A stretch of 64,000 nt of DNA from a bacterium (GCA_919901855.1 CAKKQC010000030.1:21212-85211), one strand, 5' to 3'. Counted from the stretch's first letter, positions 54,458 to 63,961 are shown. Notes: a model not told the origin generated them from the letters alone. Made by a program: numbers and translations.

Positions 54458-55008
54458 GGCGCCACCGTTGCCGGCGGGTTCGGAAAGAAGTGCCGGACGA
54501 TGTCCGCGCAGTGGCGCAGTTCGACCGCGTGGGCGGTCTCGCGAATGGTCACGGCGGCGAAGGCCGCGGCGGCCCGGGTCGCCTCGGTAGCGGCGGCCCT
54601 GGCATTGAGGTCGGGAAAGCTCTCGGTGGCCGTATAAGCCGCGGAGGCGGCGGCCGCCGCGACGACGCCGTGGATCGCGGCCGCAGACCCGGAGGCGGCT
54701 CCCCGGGGCACTTCGGCGTCGGCCCGGAGGGGCGGGAGGCCGGCGGCGAAAGCTTCGGCGTCCCTGGCGGCGCGCCGGACCTGGTCCAGCGATCCGCCGA
54801 TCTCCTTCGCCCATCGCTCGGCCGCTTCTATCGCGATCCGCGGCCGGTCCTCGTGCGTCGGCACGTGCTGGAGGCTCCGCCGCGCGCATGCGCAGGCGGC
54901 GAGCACCAGCCGGCGGCGTTCATCGCTCCCCGCCGGCCCGATCGCCTTTCCCAGCAGGCTGAGCATCAGCGCGCCATCCTCGCACGCGGTCCATTCCTCC
55001 CGCGTCAT
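54454..55008 (-). CDS. Hypothetical helical protein of a Gemmata-like family
   Basis: The 184-residue protein starts MTREEWTACEDGALMLSLL and continues RRRLVLAACACARRSLQHV and PRIAIEAAERWAKEI. The T-x-x-E-W-x-A-C start, the A-C-A-C-x-R-R motif and the A-x-E-A-A-E-R helix match a repeated small-protein family that I remember from Gemmata-type planctomycetes; its function is unknown. GGGGAAG before ATG 55008 favours this start over ATG 55020. The Ala-rich middle (about 105-160) is helical. Confidence 0.6.
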   Translation of the reverse strand: MTREEWTACEDGALMLSLLGKAIGPAGSDERRRLVLAACACARRSLQHVPTHEDRPRIAIEAAERWAKEIGGSLDQVRRAARDAEAFAAGLPPLRADAEVPRGAASGSAAAIHGVVAAAAASAAYTATESFPDLNARAAATEATRAAAAFAAVTIRETAHAVELRHCADIVRHFFPNPPATVAP

Positions 55009-55223
55009 GCTTCCCCCCATCGCCCGGCCAACCCCTCTCGGTGGTCCCAGGACGCTTCCCTCCGAAGTGCCCTCAGGTCATCCGCATGCCCGCCCGACCC
55101 CCTCCCCGAGATCGACGAACCATGGCCTGCGCACCGTCATCCTCAAGCATACTCAGGGCCCGGACCAGCGCCATGATCCGGGTCACCGAGGGGGATCAAC
55201 CGGCCTGCGAGACTTGGGAGGCG

Positions 55224-55676
55224 TCAGTCGCGGTCGCGCCCCTTGCCCTTCCCGCCCATCATCTCCTTCATGTGCTTCGCCATCGCCAGCGTGACCTTCG
55301 CCCGCTGGACCGGCGTGAGGACGGCTTCCTTCCGGCCCTGGAAGTCCATGCGGTTCCTCATGATCTGGTCCCGCGTCGCCTTGATCTGATCGAGCTTCGC
55401 CGTGAGCTGCCCGTCCGGCGCCTTCCCGTCCACGAGGCCCTTGAGCTCCTTGAGCTGCGTGCCGAGCGTCTCCCAGAGCGGCTTCTGCGTCGCCATCTGC
55501 TCCTCGTTGATCGTCTTGAGCTTCGCCTTCTGGTCGGGCGTGAGCTGGAGCGCCTTCCCCATCTTCCCGCCCATCCAGTCGCCGGCGCCTTCGCCTCCGT
55601 CGCCGTCGGCACGAGCCATCGGCGCCAGCAGAACCGCCGCCGCCATCGCCGCCATCATCCATCGCGTCTTGGTCAT
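55224..55676 (-). CDS. Spy/CpxP-like periplasmic protein
   Basis: The 150-residue protein has a signal peptide (MTKTRWMMAAMAAAVLLAPMARA) followed by helices with LQLTPDQKAKLKTINEEQMAT, MRNRMDFQGRKEAVLTPVQRAKVTLAMAKHM and a basic tail. Two LTP-x-Q motifs identify the LTXXQ/Spy fold, periplasmic chaperones or metal/stress sensors. AGGAGG lies 7 nt before ATG 55676. It is monocistronic. Confidence 0.8.
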   Translation of the reverse strand: MTKTRWMMAAMAAAVLLAPMARADGDGGEGAGDWMGGKMGKALQLTPDQKAKLKTINEEQMATQKPLWETLGTQLKELKGLVDGKAPDGQLTAKLDQIKATRDQIMRNRMDFQGRKEAVLTPVQRAKVTLAMAKHMKEMMGGKGKGRDRD

Positions 55677-55741
55677 CGGTAGGCCTCCTTGATGCACTTT
55701 CCCCCCTCAAACGGCCCCCGCGTCCGGGTATTGGCGGCCCG

Positions 55742-56947
55742 TCAGCCTCGGACCGGCCGCCCCCGGGCCCACAGACAGGCCCCCAGCACCAACAGCCCGA
55801 CGAAGGTAACGGCAGAGAGGTTCAGCCAGACCGTCGACAGGGGATACCGGACGAGCCCGGACGACGAGGGGAAGACGAGGCACGCGAGGATGACGAGGAC
55901 CCACGGGGCACGCCGGCGGAGATCATCCCCGAGCACGGTCAGCGGCACGACCAGGGCGACGAAGTAGTGATACCACGACAGCGGGCCCAATAGGATGGAC
56001 GCCGTCAGCACCGCGGAGCATTCGATCAGGACGGTCTCCCGGTTCCACGCTCCCCGGGGCCGGATGACGACGGCCATCGACACGAGTACCGCCGCCACTG
56101 CCAGTCCCCAGACCACGAGCACGGCCGGATCGCCCGAGGCCCCCAGGTAGCCGCGCGGCAGCGCGGCCGCCCCGAGCCACCGCCCTTGCCCCGCGAACCG
56201 CTCGCTCATGGCCAGCAGGGATTGGTTGGGCCCGTTCATCCCCCAGCCCCAATGCGCCGCCCGGGGCCAGTCCGCGACGAAGTCCAGGAACCGGCGCCAC
56301 CCGAAGACAAGTGCAGGGCTGAGCGAGCATACGCCCGCCACCACCGACGCCGCGATGCCGGCCCGCCACCGCCCCCGCCAGAACAGATACGGAATGAACA
56401 GCCCCGGCAGGACCTTGAGCGCCGCCGCGAACCCCAGCCAAGCGCCCCCGGCCACCTCCCGCCCCTCCGCCAGCCGGCAGATCCCGGCCGTCACGCACGC
56501 CAGGATCACGAGGTTCACCTGGAGGTAGTTGAGGTCGTCGTTGAGGAACACGGCCGTAAGAAGGAGCGGCAGCAGCATCTCCGGTGACGCCAGCGAGAAC
56601 GCGCCCCGCCGCGGCATCAGCCCCAGCGCCTTCCCGTACACGCTCCTGGCCAGCATCCGCATGATGAGGAAGAGGAAGACGAGATTCAGCGCGACCCACC
56701 CCGTCCGCACGACCCTTGGGCCCAGACGCGCCGCCAGCGCCACCGGCGCGCACCACAGCGCGTAGAACGGGGGCCAGGTGTTGCCGCCCTCGCCCAGGTC
56801 CCGGTATATGTGCCCGCCCCGGAGCACGGTTTCCCCCAGCCCGACGTATAGCTGGAAGTCCCCCTCCCGCCGCACCCAGCTCCTCGCCGCCGTGAGGATG
56901 AGCAGGAACCCCATTCCCAGGATGATCCATTCCGCCCGCCGGGTCAT
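55742..56947 (-). CDS. GT87/DUF2029-like membrane glycosyltransferase, copy 1
   Basis: The 401-residue protein has about ten membrane segments. Loop features fit polyprenyl-phosphate-mannose-dependent mannosyltransferases (DUF2029/GT87): GDFQLYVGLGETVLRGGHIYRD, NTWPPFYALWCAPVAL, FLNDDLNYLQVNLVILA, ALKVLPGLFIPYLFWRGRW and GPLSWYHYFVALVVPL. The acidic residues in the first loop are the expected catalytic site in the periplasm. TAGATT lies 9 nt before ATG 56947. A second copy lies at 57652-58869, with an identical central block. Confidence 0.82.
   Translation of the reverse strand: MTRRAEWIILGMGFLLILTAARSWVRREGDFQLYVGLGETVLRGGHIYRDLGEGGNTWPPFYALWCAPVALAARLGPRVVRTGWVALNLVFLFLIMRMLARSVYGKALGLMPRRGAFSLASPEMLLPLLLTAVFLNDDLNYLQVNLVILACVTAGICRLAEGREVAGGAWLGFAAALKVLPGLFIPYLFWRGRWRAGIAASVVAGVCSLSPALVFGWRRFLDFVADWPRAAHWGWGMNGPNQSLLAMSERFAGQGRWLGAAALPRGYLGASGDPAVLVVWGLAVAAVLVSMAVVIRPRGAWNRETVLIECSAVLTASILLGPLSWYHYFVALVVPLTVLGDDLRRRAPWVLVILACLVFPSSSGLVRYPLSTVWLNLSAVTFVGLLVLGACLWARGRPVRG
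56101..56893. repeat. Long direct repeat, copy 1
   Basis: This 793-bp block appears identical to 58020-58812, offset 1919. Sequence on both sides, still inside the same gene, carries scattered differences. Confidence 0.8.
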
Positions 56948-56956
56948 GACGAGATC

Positions 56957-56962
56957 AATCTA
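56957..56962 (-). promoter_or_regulatory. Putative -10 element (TAGATT)
   Basis: On the minus strand TAGATT ends 9 nt before ATG 56947. Confidence 0.4.
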
Positions 56963-57007
56963 GAGGACGGCGACGCCTCCCCGATTGACTGCCACGATCG
57001 CGGGCTT

Positions 57008-57622
57008 TCACCGCACCGTGATGTGAGGATCCCAAGAGACGCCGCACTTCTGCAGTGCCGAATACAACCCCCACCCCAGAATGCCCACGAAAGGCGCGCC
57101 ACCCACCACGAGAAGGTATGCGACGGCAAAACCAAGCGATGCGGTCGAGCCAAGATGGTATTCGAGAGCATCACTCCATATGACTCCGTGCAGAACGCCC
57201 GTTGCCAGACCCACGAAACCCATCATCGCCAACCAACCCACGCGCCTCCCAGCGTACTCTCGTCGACTCAGGTAGGCAGGATGCAGTACCGCCAGGGCTA
57301 AGAGAGCCAGGACAAGGTACGCGGGAGAGCTGAAGAGACCGGCGAATGCGGCAAAGCCCAAGGCCCGACAGATGAGCCACGAAGCGTCCGACAGCGGCAG
57401 ACCGACGCACTTGAACGGAGCAACACAGAGAGGAATGACCACCGGCAGCGCTGCAGTCACTATCAACAGCAGCCATTTCAAGTCCCTCCACTCACTCAGC
57501 CTGCGTCCCCGCAGCGGCGCCCCATTGACGAACCATCTGAGCGCGAAGAGCGCCGCCCAAGCGACCGGGGAAAGCAGAAAGAGGGCCTTTGCCGCGTCGA
57601 AGAGCTGACCCTCAAGTGCCAT
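57008..57622 (-). CDS. Hypothetical multi-pass membrane protein
   Basis: The 204-residue protein has about five hydrophobic segments: ALFLLSPVAWAALFALRW, LLLIVTAALPVVIPLCV, LVLALLALAVL, MMGFVGLATGVLHGVIW and AVAYLLVVGGAPFVGILGWG. No family motif is recognised. Its base composition is lower in G+C than the two GT87-like genes on either side, suggesting it arrived separately. No Shine-Dalgarno is evident. Confidence 0.55.
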   Translation of the reverse strand: MALEGQLFDAAKALFLLSPVAWAALFALRWFVNGAPLRGRRLSEWRDLKWLLLIVTAALPVVIPLCVAPFKCVGLPLSDASWLICRALGFAAFAGLFSSPAYLVLALLALAVLHPAYLSRREYAGRRVGWLAMMGFVGLATGVLHGVIWSDALEYHLGSTASLGFAVAYLLVVGGAPFVGILGWGLYSALQKCGVSWDPHITVR

Positions 57623-57651
57623 CGAAATCCTGATCCTCTTCGCCGCCGTCG

Positions 57652-58869
57652 TTATCGTCCACGCGAAGAAGGGCTAGAACCCCGGGACCACAGACAGGCC
57701 GCCAGCACTAATAGCCCGGCGAAGGTGACGGCAGAGAGGTTCAGCCAGACCGTCGACAGGGGATACCGGACCAGCCCGGATGACGAGGGAAACACCAGAC
57801 ACGCGAGGATGACGAGGACCCACGGGGCACGCCGGCACAGGGCATCCCCCAGCACGGTCAGCGGCACGACGAGGGCGACGAAGTAGTGATACCAGGACAG
57901 CGGGCCCAGCAGGATGGATGCCGTCAGCACGGCGGAGCACTCGATCAGGGCGGTCTCCCGGTTCCACGCTCCCCGGGGCCGGATGACGACGGCCATCGCC
58001 ACGACCGCGGCCGCCACGACCAGTCCCCAGACCACGAGCACGGCCGGATCGCCCGAGGCCCCCAGGTAGCCGCGCGGCAGCGCGGCCGCCCCGAGCCACC
58101 GCCCTTGCCCCGCGAACCGCTCGCTCATGGCCAGCAGGGATTGGTTGGGCCCGTTCATCCCCCAGCCCCAATGCGCCGCCCGGGGCCAGTCCGCGACGAA
58201 GTCCAGGAACCGGCGCCACCCGAAGACAAGTGCAGGGCTGAGCGAGCATACGCCCGCCACCACCGACGCCGCGATGCCGGCCCGCCACCGCCCCCGCCAG
58301 AACAGATACGGAATGAACAGCCCCGGCAGGACCTTGAGCGCCGCCGCGAACCCCAGCCAAGCGCCCCCGGCCACCTCCCGCCCCTCCGCCAGCCGGCAGA
58401 TCCCGGCCGTCACGCACGCCAGGATCACGAGGTTCACCTGGAGGTAGTTGAGGTCGTCGTTGAGGAACACGGCCGTAAGAAGGAGCGGCAGCAGCATCTC
58501 CGGTGACGCCAGCGAGAACGCGCCCCGCCGCGGCATCAGCCCCAGCGCCTTCCCGTACACGCTCCTGGCCAGCATCCGCATGATGAGGAAGAGGAAGACG
58601 AGATTCAGCGCGACCCACCCCGTCCGCACGACCCTTGGGCCCAGACGCGCCGCCAGCGCCACCGGCGCGCACCACAGCGCGTAGAACGGGGGCCAGGTGT
58701 TGCCGCCCTCGCCCAGGTCCCGGTATATGTGCCCGCCCCGGAGCACGGTTTCCCCCAGCCCGACGTATAGCTGGAAGTCCCCCTCCCGCCGCACCCAGCT
58801 CCTCGCCGCCGTTAGGACGAGCACCAGCCCCACCGAGAGGATGATCCATTGCGTCCATCGGCGATTCAT
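57652..58869 (-). CDS. GT87/DUF2029-like membrane glycosyltransferase, copy 2
   Basis: This 405-residue protein is the sister of the gene at 55742-56947. From about residue 21 to 290 the two proteins are identical. The first ~20 residues differ (MNRRWTQWIILSVGLVLVL against MTRRAEWIILGMGFLLIL), and about a dozen substitutions are scattered after VVWGL. The active-site loops are the same, so both probably use the same donor. TAGACT lies 6 nt before ATG 58869. Confidence 0.82.
   Translation of the reverse strand: MNRRWTQWIILSVGLVLVLTAARSWVRREGDFQLYVGLGETVLRGGHIYRDLGEGGNTWPPFYALWCAPVALAARLGPRVVRTGWVALNLVFLFLIMRMLARSVYGKALGLMPRRGAFSLASPEMLLPLLLTAVFLNDDLNYLQVNLVILACVTAGICRLAEGREVAGGAWLGFAAALKVLPGLFIPYLFWRGRWRAGIAASVVAGVCSLSPALVFGWRRFLDFVADWPRAAHWGWGMNGPNQSLLAMSERFAGQGRWLGAAALPRGYLGASGDPAVLVVWGLVVAAAVVAMAVVIRPRGAWNRETALIECSAVLTASILLGPLSWYHYFVALVVPLTVLGDALCRRAPWVLVILACLVFPSSSGLVRYPLSTVWLNLSAVTFAGLLVLAACLWSRGSSPSSRGR
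58020..58812. repeat. Long direct repeat, copy 2
   Basis: The partner of 56101-56893; no mismatch was found by eye. Confidence 0.8.
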
Positions 58870-59406
58870 CCGATCAGTCTACAGAACTGGGGGGACCTGC
58901 GCAGAATCAGCACGCTGGCGGACTTCCCAGGTCGATGAGCATGGCGCATTGGGAACGGGCATGCCGACTAGACGGGCGTCGGCAGCGGGAGCATGGCCGA
59001 GAGGAGCCTGCCCGGCGTCACCTCGAACTGTGGTTATTGGAAACGCCGCAGACATCCAACTCGCAAACCGTTTCCCTTTGCCAGCGCCTCCCAGCACTCC
59101 CTCCAGAAACGATCACCACCACTGCGCTGAGGATCAATGCCGCCAGCAGGCGTAGGGTAAACAGGAACAGCCTGACCTGCACTGAACCGGCCTTCCCCCC
59201 ATCCACGGCATGAACTCTTCCATACCACCATTGCAGTGCAAAGCAGAATACCTCACTCCATCGCAGAGGGTGGCGCGAAGAAGCCGGCAACGGCGCCTAA
59301 GCGGGACAAGTCAGGACATTTCGTCGCGAGCAGGCAGAAGAAGTGAACCGAATGGATCGCTCACAGAGCCGCCGCTGAAGCATCTCAAGGCGATGAGCCA
59401 GGACAG
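58870..59406. other. Gene-poor intergenic stretch
   Basis: This has lower G+C than most of the window. At 58876-58881 on the minus strand it holds the TAGACT -10 element of the GT87-like copy 2. One weak minus-strand frame (59018-59290) would encode a possible membrane helix (LFLFTLRLLAALILSAVVVIV), but there is no ribosome-binding site or family support. No RNA gene or repeat was recognised. Confidence 0.4.
58876..58881 (-). promoter_or_regulatory. Putative -10 element (TAGACT) of a leaderless start
   Basis: On the minus strand TAGACT ends 6 nt before ATG 58869. Confidence 0.5.
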
Positions 59407-60285
59407 CTATAGCTTCCCATCGCCGTTCAGGCCACCGAGTTTCTCATTCAGGTTGCGTTCGGGCAATCCGATCGTCGTGAGGTCCACGTACTGCCCCTTG
59501 TACCCGACTAGAGAAAGTACGGCGCGATTAACGAGCGTTTGACTTGCCAGCGTAAGGTCCGCATTCCTGTCTGCTGGAGTGTAGTGCAGGCTCTTCCCGT
59601 GAGCGAAGTAGTTTCGGCGGTCGAGAGCCTCGTCTTCGATCTTCCCAATCTCCAGACCAAGAGCCTTGAGGAACTCCGTTAGCTGGCGTGCGCCTCCATA
59701 CTGATTGTCGTTCCTGAGCTTTGCCAGTAGCCTTATCCATTCGGGGTCGTCCAGATGATTAGCCTCTAGATCATCAAGAAATGGACGCACCTCGCGATCG
59801 AACACGGCTTGAGGAACGTGCACACCAGATCCGTTCAGGGGCGCGGATCGTGCCAGCGACTCCAATGCCGCATGGTACAGGATGAACTTGATTTCAACAA
59901 AAGAAACCTGCGCGAGCCAGTAGTACAGAAGGGCTTCCTCCAGGTTTAGCCTGTCATATGAGGCCAACATGAGGTCGGCCAGTTCCTTGAACTTGCTAGC
60001 ATCGATAGCGCCTCCTGTGGCGCCGCTCCAGAGTACGGGAGGGAACCCACTGGTGCTATGGTCGGGCCTCGGCGTTCCCCATGGAACCTCGGCATGCTGG
60101 ACTACAGGATTCATCGCTTCGTCACATCCTGTGTATCCAACCCTGTTCATCTTCCCACCGAAGCAGAATCCAAGGACGTTGAGATATCGATTCCGCCATT
60201 CGTGATCAGCAATCCTCGGGTGGTGACGGTATTGCAGGACGACCGGACGAAGCCAATTGACCCTCCTTGGACTCATCCGTGGCAC
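59407..60285 (-). CDS. HEPN-domain protein next to a type III restriction-modification locus
   Basis: The 292-residue protein has a helical C-terminal region: LEEALLYYWLAQVSFVEIKFILYHAALESLA, LRNDNQYGGARQLTEFLKALGLEI, then DRRNYFAHGKSL, where R224-N225-x3-H229 is the R-x4-6-H motif of HEPN ribonucleases. The N-terminal half is not recognised. The start is uncertain: ATG 60285 or 60276, and a frame further upstream (to 60472) suggests a possible frameshift or longer N-terminus. HEPN proteins often act in defence or toxin-antitoxin systems, which fits the adjacent res gene and the lower-GC island. Confidence 0.6.
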   Translation of the reverse strand: MPRMSPRRVNWLRPVVLQYRHHPRIADHEWRNRYLNVLGFCFGGKMNRVGYTGCDEAMNPVVQHAEVPWGTPRPDHSTSGFPPVLWSGATGGAIDASKFKELADLMLASYDRLNLEEALLYYWLAQVSFVEIKFILYHAALESLARSAPLNGSGVHVPQAVFDREVRPFLDDLEANHLDDPEWIRLLAKLRNDNQYGGARQLTEFLKALGLEIGKIEDEALDRRNYFAHGKSLHYTPADRNADLTLASQTLVNRAVLSLVGYKGQYVDLTTIGLPERNLNEKLGGLNGDGKL

Positions 60286-60450
60286 GGGCTTGCCCCAACC
60301 GCACCACTCGACACTCCAGGTCCAATGACATCTGACCGAATGCGATCCTGAACAACGAAGATGTACCGTGCCAAACTAGACTGAAGAAGAACAGTCCAAC
60401 TCGATGTAGCGCCAGACATTGGCCGCCTGCTGCATCGAGCTTTGTCTTAG

Positions 60451-62790
60451 CTAGACATCGGGCACAAGACACGCGGCGAGTGCTTCACTCATCGAATCAC
60501 AGTGATTAAAGTCCTTTTGCCCGTTGGGCTTGAATGACCAAACAGTGTATCCAGAGCTGTCCGCTTGAGCCCCGCTTTCTTCAACAACCCCTTCGGACAC
60601 GAATCGAACGTAAACTCTATCAGTAGATTCATTGGCCGCTTTGATGCTCACGAGTTTCCTTGCCGCGTCGGCATGGAGGTGAGATCCCTTCGTGTCGATC
60701 GCATACACGGTGTGGTCGTGCCAGATCAGAAAATCAGGGAAGAAGTTGACCGTCTTCCCCGACTGGGGCAGAGGAATTGAGTAACCGGAACGCGATGAGT
60801 TCCGGCACCATGGGTGCCCGGTCTTGTCTAGAGCGCGAGCAAAGTCCAGCTCCAAGGAATTGAGGTCATCGTAGCCCTTATGAATGGCGTTCTTGAAGGT
60901 CGCCACTGCATCCGGATCAACAAGCACGGGCCCAATGCGGTAGGGATTAGGCCCCCGCAGTTTGAGGTAGACCTGATCTACAAAAGCCTCCCCTACCTTT
61001 CGGGCAACATCCGTAACATGACTCGCGGCTCGACTGGCAAACCCGACCTTGGCGTCGAACTTGGTCGGAGTCCCGTCGGAGTTCGACGTCACAGCGACTC
61101 CAAGCGCACCCTTATGCACTCGCGCCACCTCTCGCGCGAATAGCCAGCGAGCAAGCACACTTGCCGATTCCCCGACTTCTTCCCACACAAAAGCCTGCCC
61201 TCCGGCCCCACCCACCACACGCCGGACGGACACGCGCTTGCCCTGACCCCGAATGTTCGATCCGGGGTCGCCTCGGTAATCGCTCATCTTATCTATATAT
61301 TCTGCAATACGCTTTTCTGCCCTCTCCGTAATGAGCGCCGCAAGCGGGACCGAGAACTGGCCCTTCGCGGCAAACTCCACCTTAGCTCTGCCTCCCGGCT
61401 TGGAGATTGTAACCTTGATGTCGAGGCTTCCTGGCTGGATCTTCTGCTCCACGGATGTCACCACTTCCTCGAATACCCCCGTCGCCTCGACACGGACAAG
61501 GATCTCAGCAGTGTTGAGCCGTTGATCCGCATAGCGCACGCGACCGGGCTGTCTCAACAACCGCCCGATGATCTGTTCTACCTGGACTCTGGACCCCATG
61601 CTCTTATCGATATATGCGAAATAGACAAGTGGATCGTCCCAGCCCTCCTGAAGACTTTGGTTGAATATGATGTGCTCATAGTTTCCATCCACGAACGACT
61701 GATAGTCCCTATCTCCACCTTTGAAGAGAATGAAGTCTTCAGGAAGCGGATGTCCCCTATCCGTCTTGAGGTCGCAGTAGACAGCGATTGTTGATGGGTT
61801 CACCTTTAGCTTCTCGGTCAGATGCCGCCAGATGAGAATGGGCGGTGATCGGCGCTGTGCAAACGGCTGCTTTGGATCGTCCCTTTCGCCAGATAATTCC
61901 GTAACGTTGGTCTTGCAGACGTACACAGCCTTCGGTACACCTGGAAGCCCCGCATCCGTGGCAGCCCTTCTCGCTTTTCGCAAGTCTTTCATCAACTCCG
62001 CAACCACATCCTCCATCGGCGCCTGCCTACCGACGAGATTGATCTCGTTCTTGATGAGCCCTGAGAGTGCCACCTCGGCTGCGTCAACTTGGGTAACCAA
62101 ATCGGCATCGCTCAGCGAGCCGACGCTCTTCAAGTGACCGATGACTTCCTTCTCAAACAGGGGCGGCAATCGGCTAGTGGCGGTAGAAAGCAAGAATGCG
62201 TCAGGCTCCAACTCAAGCAAGAGCGTCGTCTGTTGATCACTCAGATTGTGCGCTTCATCGTAGACGATGAGCAGCGGACGGCGACCGCCTTGACCATTGG
62301 GCCGATGCTTCAGAGATTCCCAAGTGGACTTAGCCGCTTCGTCAATTGCGCTCTTGAACACATTGAGACTTCCTTCGCCCTTCTTCTCTTGGTTGAACGT
62401 GCCTGTTGTTGCAAAGAACAGAAATGAGTCGACCGACCCAGACAATTCCGACTCATCATAGTCCGCGAGAGTTCGCACCTCGAAACCGTCCAGCAGGCCA
62501 TGGTATGCCCCGCCAGCATCGAGATTAGCGTAGGATTGCGCAACGACAACGGAAGCCTTAGAGAGCCACAACACTATGGGCTTAACCGGCCAATGCTTCG
62601 CAATGGATGACACTGCATCTGCAAGAATAAGCGTCTTGCCCGACGCCGTGATGGAATTGAGCAGTTGAAGAAAGGGAATCCGCCGCTGAACCCCACCCCT
62701 GCCTACAGTGACAGGCGAACTATGGTATTCGACCACCCTGGCCGCAACTTGATTGGAGGCCTGCTCCTGGAATCCGAGAAGCTCGATCAT
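60451..62790 (-). CDS. Type III restriction endonuclease Res-like subunit
   Basis: This is a 779-residue SF2 helicase-nuclease. Walker A is LLNSITASGKTLILADA (about 45-60) and the DExH box is LLIVYDEAHNLSDQQTTLLLE, followed by LLSTATS. Motif VI-like VEQIIGRLLRQPG follows, preceded by NQSLQEGWDDP. The C-terminal PD-(D/E)XK nuclease is FFPDFLIWHDHTVYAIDTKGSH (D686, D699, K701). It would cut DNA after ATP-driven translocation when paired with a Mod methyltransferase. Its start overlaps the mod stop by 4 nt, so the two are one operon. Confidence 0.9.
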   Translation of the reverse strand: MIELLGFQEQASNQVAARVVEYHSSPVTVGRGGVQRRIPFLQLLNSITASGKTLILADAVSSIAKHWPVKPIVLWLSKASVVVAQSYANLDAGGAYHGLLDGFEVRTLADYDESELSGSVDSFLFFATTGTFNQEKKGEGSLNVFKSAIDEAAKSTWESLKHRPNGQGGRRPLLIVYDEAHNLSDQQTTLLLELEPDAFLLSTATSRLPPLFEKEVIGHLKSVGSLSDADLVTQVDAAEVALSGLIKNEINLVGRQAPMEDVVAELMKDLRKARRAATDAGLPGVPKAVYVCKTNVTELSGERDDPKQPFAQRRSPPILIWRHLTEKLKVNPSTIAVYCDLKTDRGHPLPEDFILFKGGDRDYQSFVDGNYEHIIFNQSLQEGWDDPLVYFAYIDKSMGSRVQVEQIIGRLLRQPGRVRYADQRLNTAEILVRVEATGVFEEVVTSVEQKIQPGSLDIKVTISKPGGRAKVEFAAKGQFSVPLAALITERAEKRIAEYIDKMSDYRGDPGSNIRGQGKRVSVRRVVGGAGGQAFVWEEVGESASVLARWLFAREVARVHKGALGVAVTSNSDGTPTKFDAKVGFASRAASHVTDVARKVGEAFVDQVYLKLRGPNPYRIGPVLVDPDAVATFKNAIHKGYDDLNSLELDFARALDKTGHPWCRNSSRSGYSIPLPQSGKTVNFFPDFLIWHDHTVYAIDTKGSHLHADAARKLVSIKAANESTDRVYVRFVSEGVVEESGAQADSSGYTVWSFKPNGQKDFNHCDSMSEALAACLVPDV

Positions 62791-63956
62791 GCCAGCTCGT
62801 TGTCGTCGTCAACGAATGGCTCACTCTTCAGGTCAAGACCGAAATCAGCGAGGATGCGGTCGGGAATTTGGTAGAACTTCACGCCCTCTGTCTGGTATCG
62901 ATAGAGCCGCGCGTACACGTGGTATGGAGCCGGCCTGAGACCGGCCCTACTCGCCTCGTCGACGCACACCTCGTATGCGGCCTCGGTGAAATCGGTATTC
63001 TTATCTGCCCCATCCCATACCAAGAAGAATCCCTCATTCTCAGCATTCCGCGCGACCAGGTAGCGATACGCCTTCGTCCCTGATGCCTCAATCCGTACTA
63101 GCTGATCGCCACGCCTGCGCGTCGCATCGAAGTGCGAGGCGATAACTGTGTCAACCATTTCGTCTCGCTCCATTCTGAGGAGAGCCGTAGCGTCAACCTT
63201 CTTTCCGAGGGCCAAGAACGAATAGCCCCCGCGAGTTGGCTTCCCCTTCCCGTTGCTCCATTCTCCCGTGGCAACGCGCCTAAGTCTGTCCGCGAGCAAT
63301 GTTCGAGCATACGAGTCTCCATTATCTGGTCGGCCCTGTTCGATCAAAATGAACCGGCGAGCTGTAGATCCTGTGTGGTTGGCCAGCAATACTGCATGAC
63401 CGGCGGTTCCGGACCCGGCGAACGGATCGAGAACCAGACCGTCAGCAGGACACCACAGATGGAGGATCTTTTGAAAGAGTTTCAACGGCTTCACTGTCTC
63501 GAAGGTATGCGCCCCCACGATGGCGGCCAGTTCGCTCACCCCATCGCTTGAGCGACCCGACTCCCGAAACCCCCATGAGGTTGAATCGAGCTGCACAGGC
63601 GCGAAGTCGTCATCAGCCCAATAGCTTACCGGCACCTTACCTTTTCTTATCTGCTCAAGATAGGTCTTCACTCTGGGCCTTCCTTGCCCATCGCGACCAA
63701 ACCAAACAAATGGCCAATCTGTTTCTTTCAGCCGAGCAAACGCCCGCCGTATAGTCTGTTCAGGAACTGATTTCGGAGTTCCCCCCTTGGCCATTAACGC
63801 AGGTGCTCGTCCGTCCTTGATGTTGCGTTCCTCGTACTGCGTACCCCATCCTGCAAGCCACCGCACGACATTGTGTTTCGGGTGCCGCCAGGCACCGCTA
63901 CCGGCGGGATAGTGGAGCTCTCCGGTAAACGGCGACTGGATTGCGTAGAGGTCATT
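62787..63956 (-). CDS. Type III DNA methyltransferase Mod, N-terminally interrupted
   Basis: 389 in-frame residues are visible, from N-D-L-Y-A-I-Q at 63956 to the stop. NDLYAIQSPFTGELHYPAG, SGAWRHPKHNVVRWL and VLDPFAGSGTAGHAVLLA (SAM motif I, F-x-G-x-G) fit a beta-class Mod subunit. In that class the catalytic DPPY motif precedes motif I, and it is missing here: reading upstream, the frame meets TGA at 63957-63959, just before a perfect 14-bp palindrome. GTG 63866 is the first conventional start but would cut conserved residues. I read it as a truncated or disrupted gene; an assembly join cannot be excluded. Confidence 0.75.
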   Translation of the reverse strand, partial: NDLYAIQSPFTGELHYPAGSGAWRHPKHNVVRWLAGWGTQYEERNIKDGRAPALMAKGGTPKSVPEQTIRRAFARLKETDWPFVWFGRDGQGRPRVKTYLEQIRKGKVPVSYWADDDFAPVQLDSTSWGFRESGRSSDGVSELAAIVGAHTFETVKPLKLFQKILHLWCPADGLVLDPFAGSGTAGHAVLLANHTGSTARRFILIEQGRPDNGDSYARTLLADRLRRVATGEWSNGKGKPTRGGYSFLALGKKVDATALLRMERDEMVDTVIASHFDATRRRGDQLVRIEASGTKAYRYLVARNAENEGFFLVWDGADKNTDFTEAAYEVCVDEASRAGLRPAPYHVYARLYRYQTEGVKFYQIPDRILADFGLDLKSEPFVDDDNELA

Positions 63957-63961
63957 TCATA

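Noticed and set aside
59018..59290. Minus-strand frame with one hydrophobic helix
   Set aside because: No start signal and no homology recognised; noted only in the intergenic entry.
60206..60472. Frame upstream of the HEPN gene as a separate CDS
   Set aside because: It overlaps the HEPN gene and the 3' end of res and shows no motif. It may be a frameshifted N-terminus, so it is mentioned there instead.
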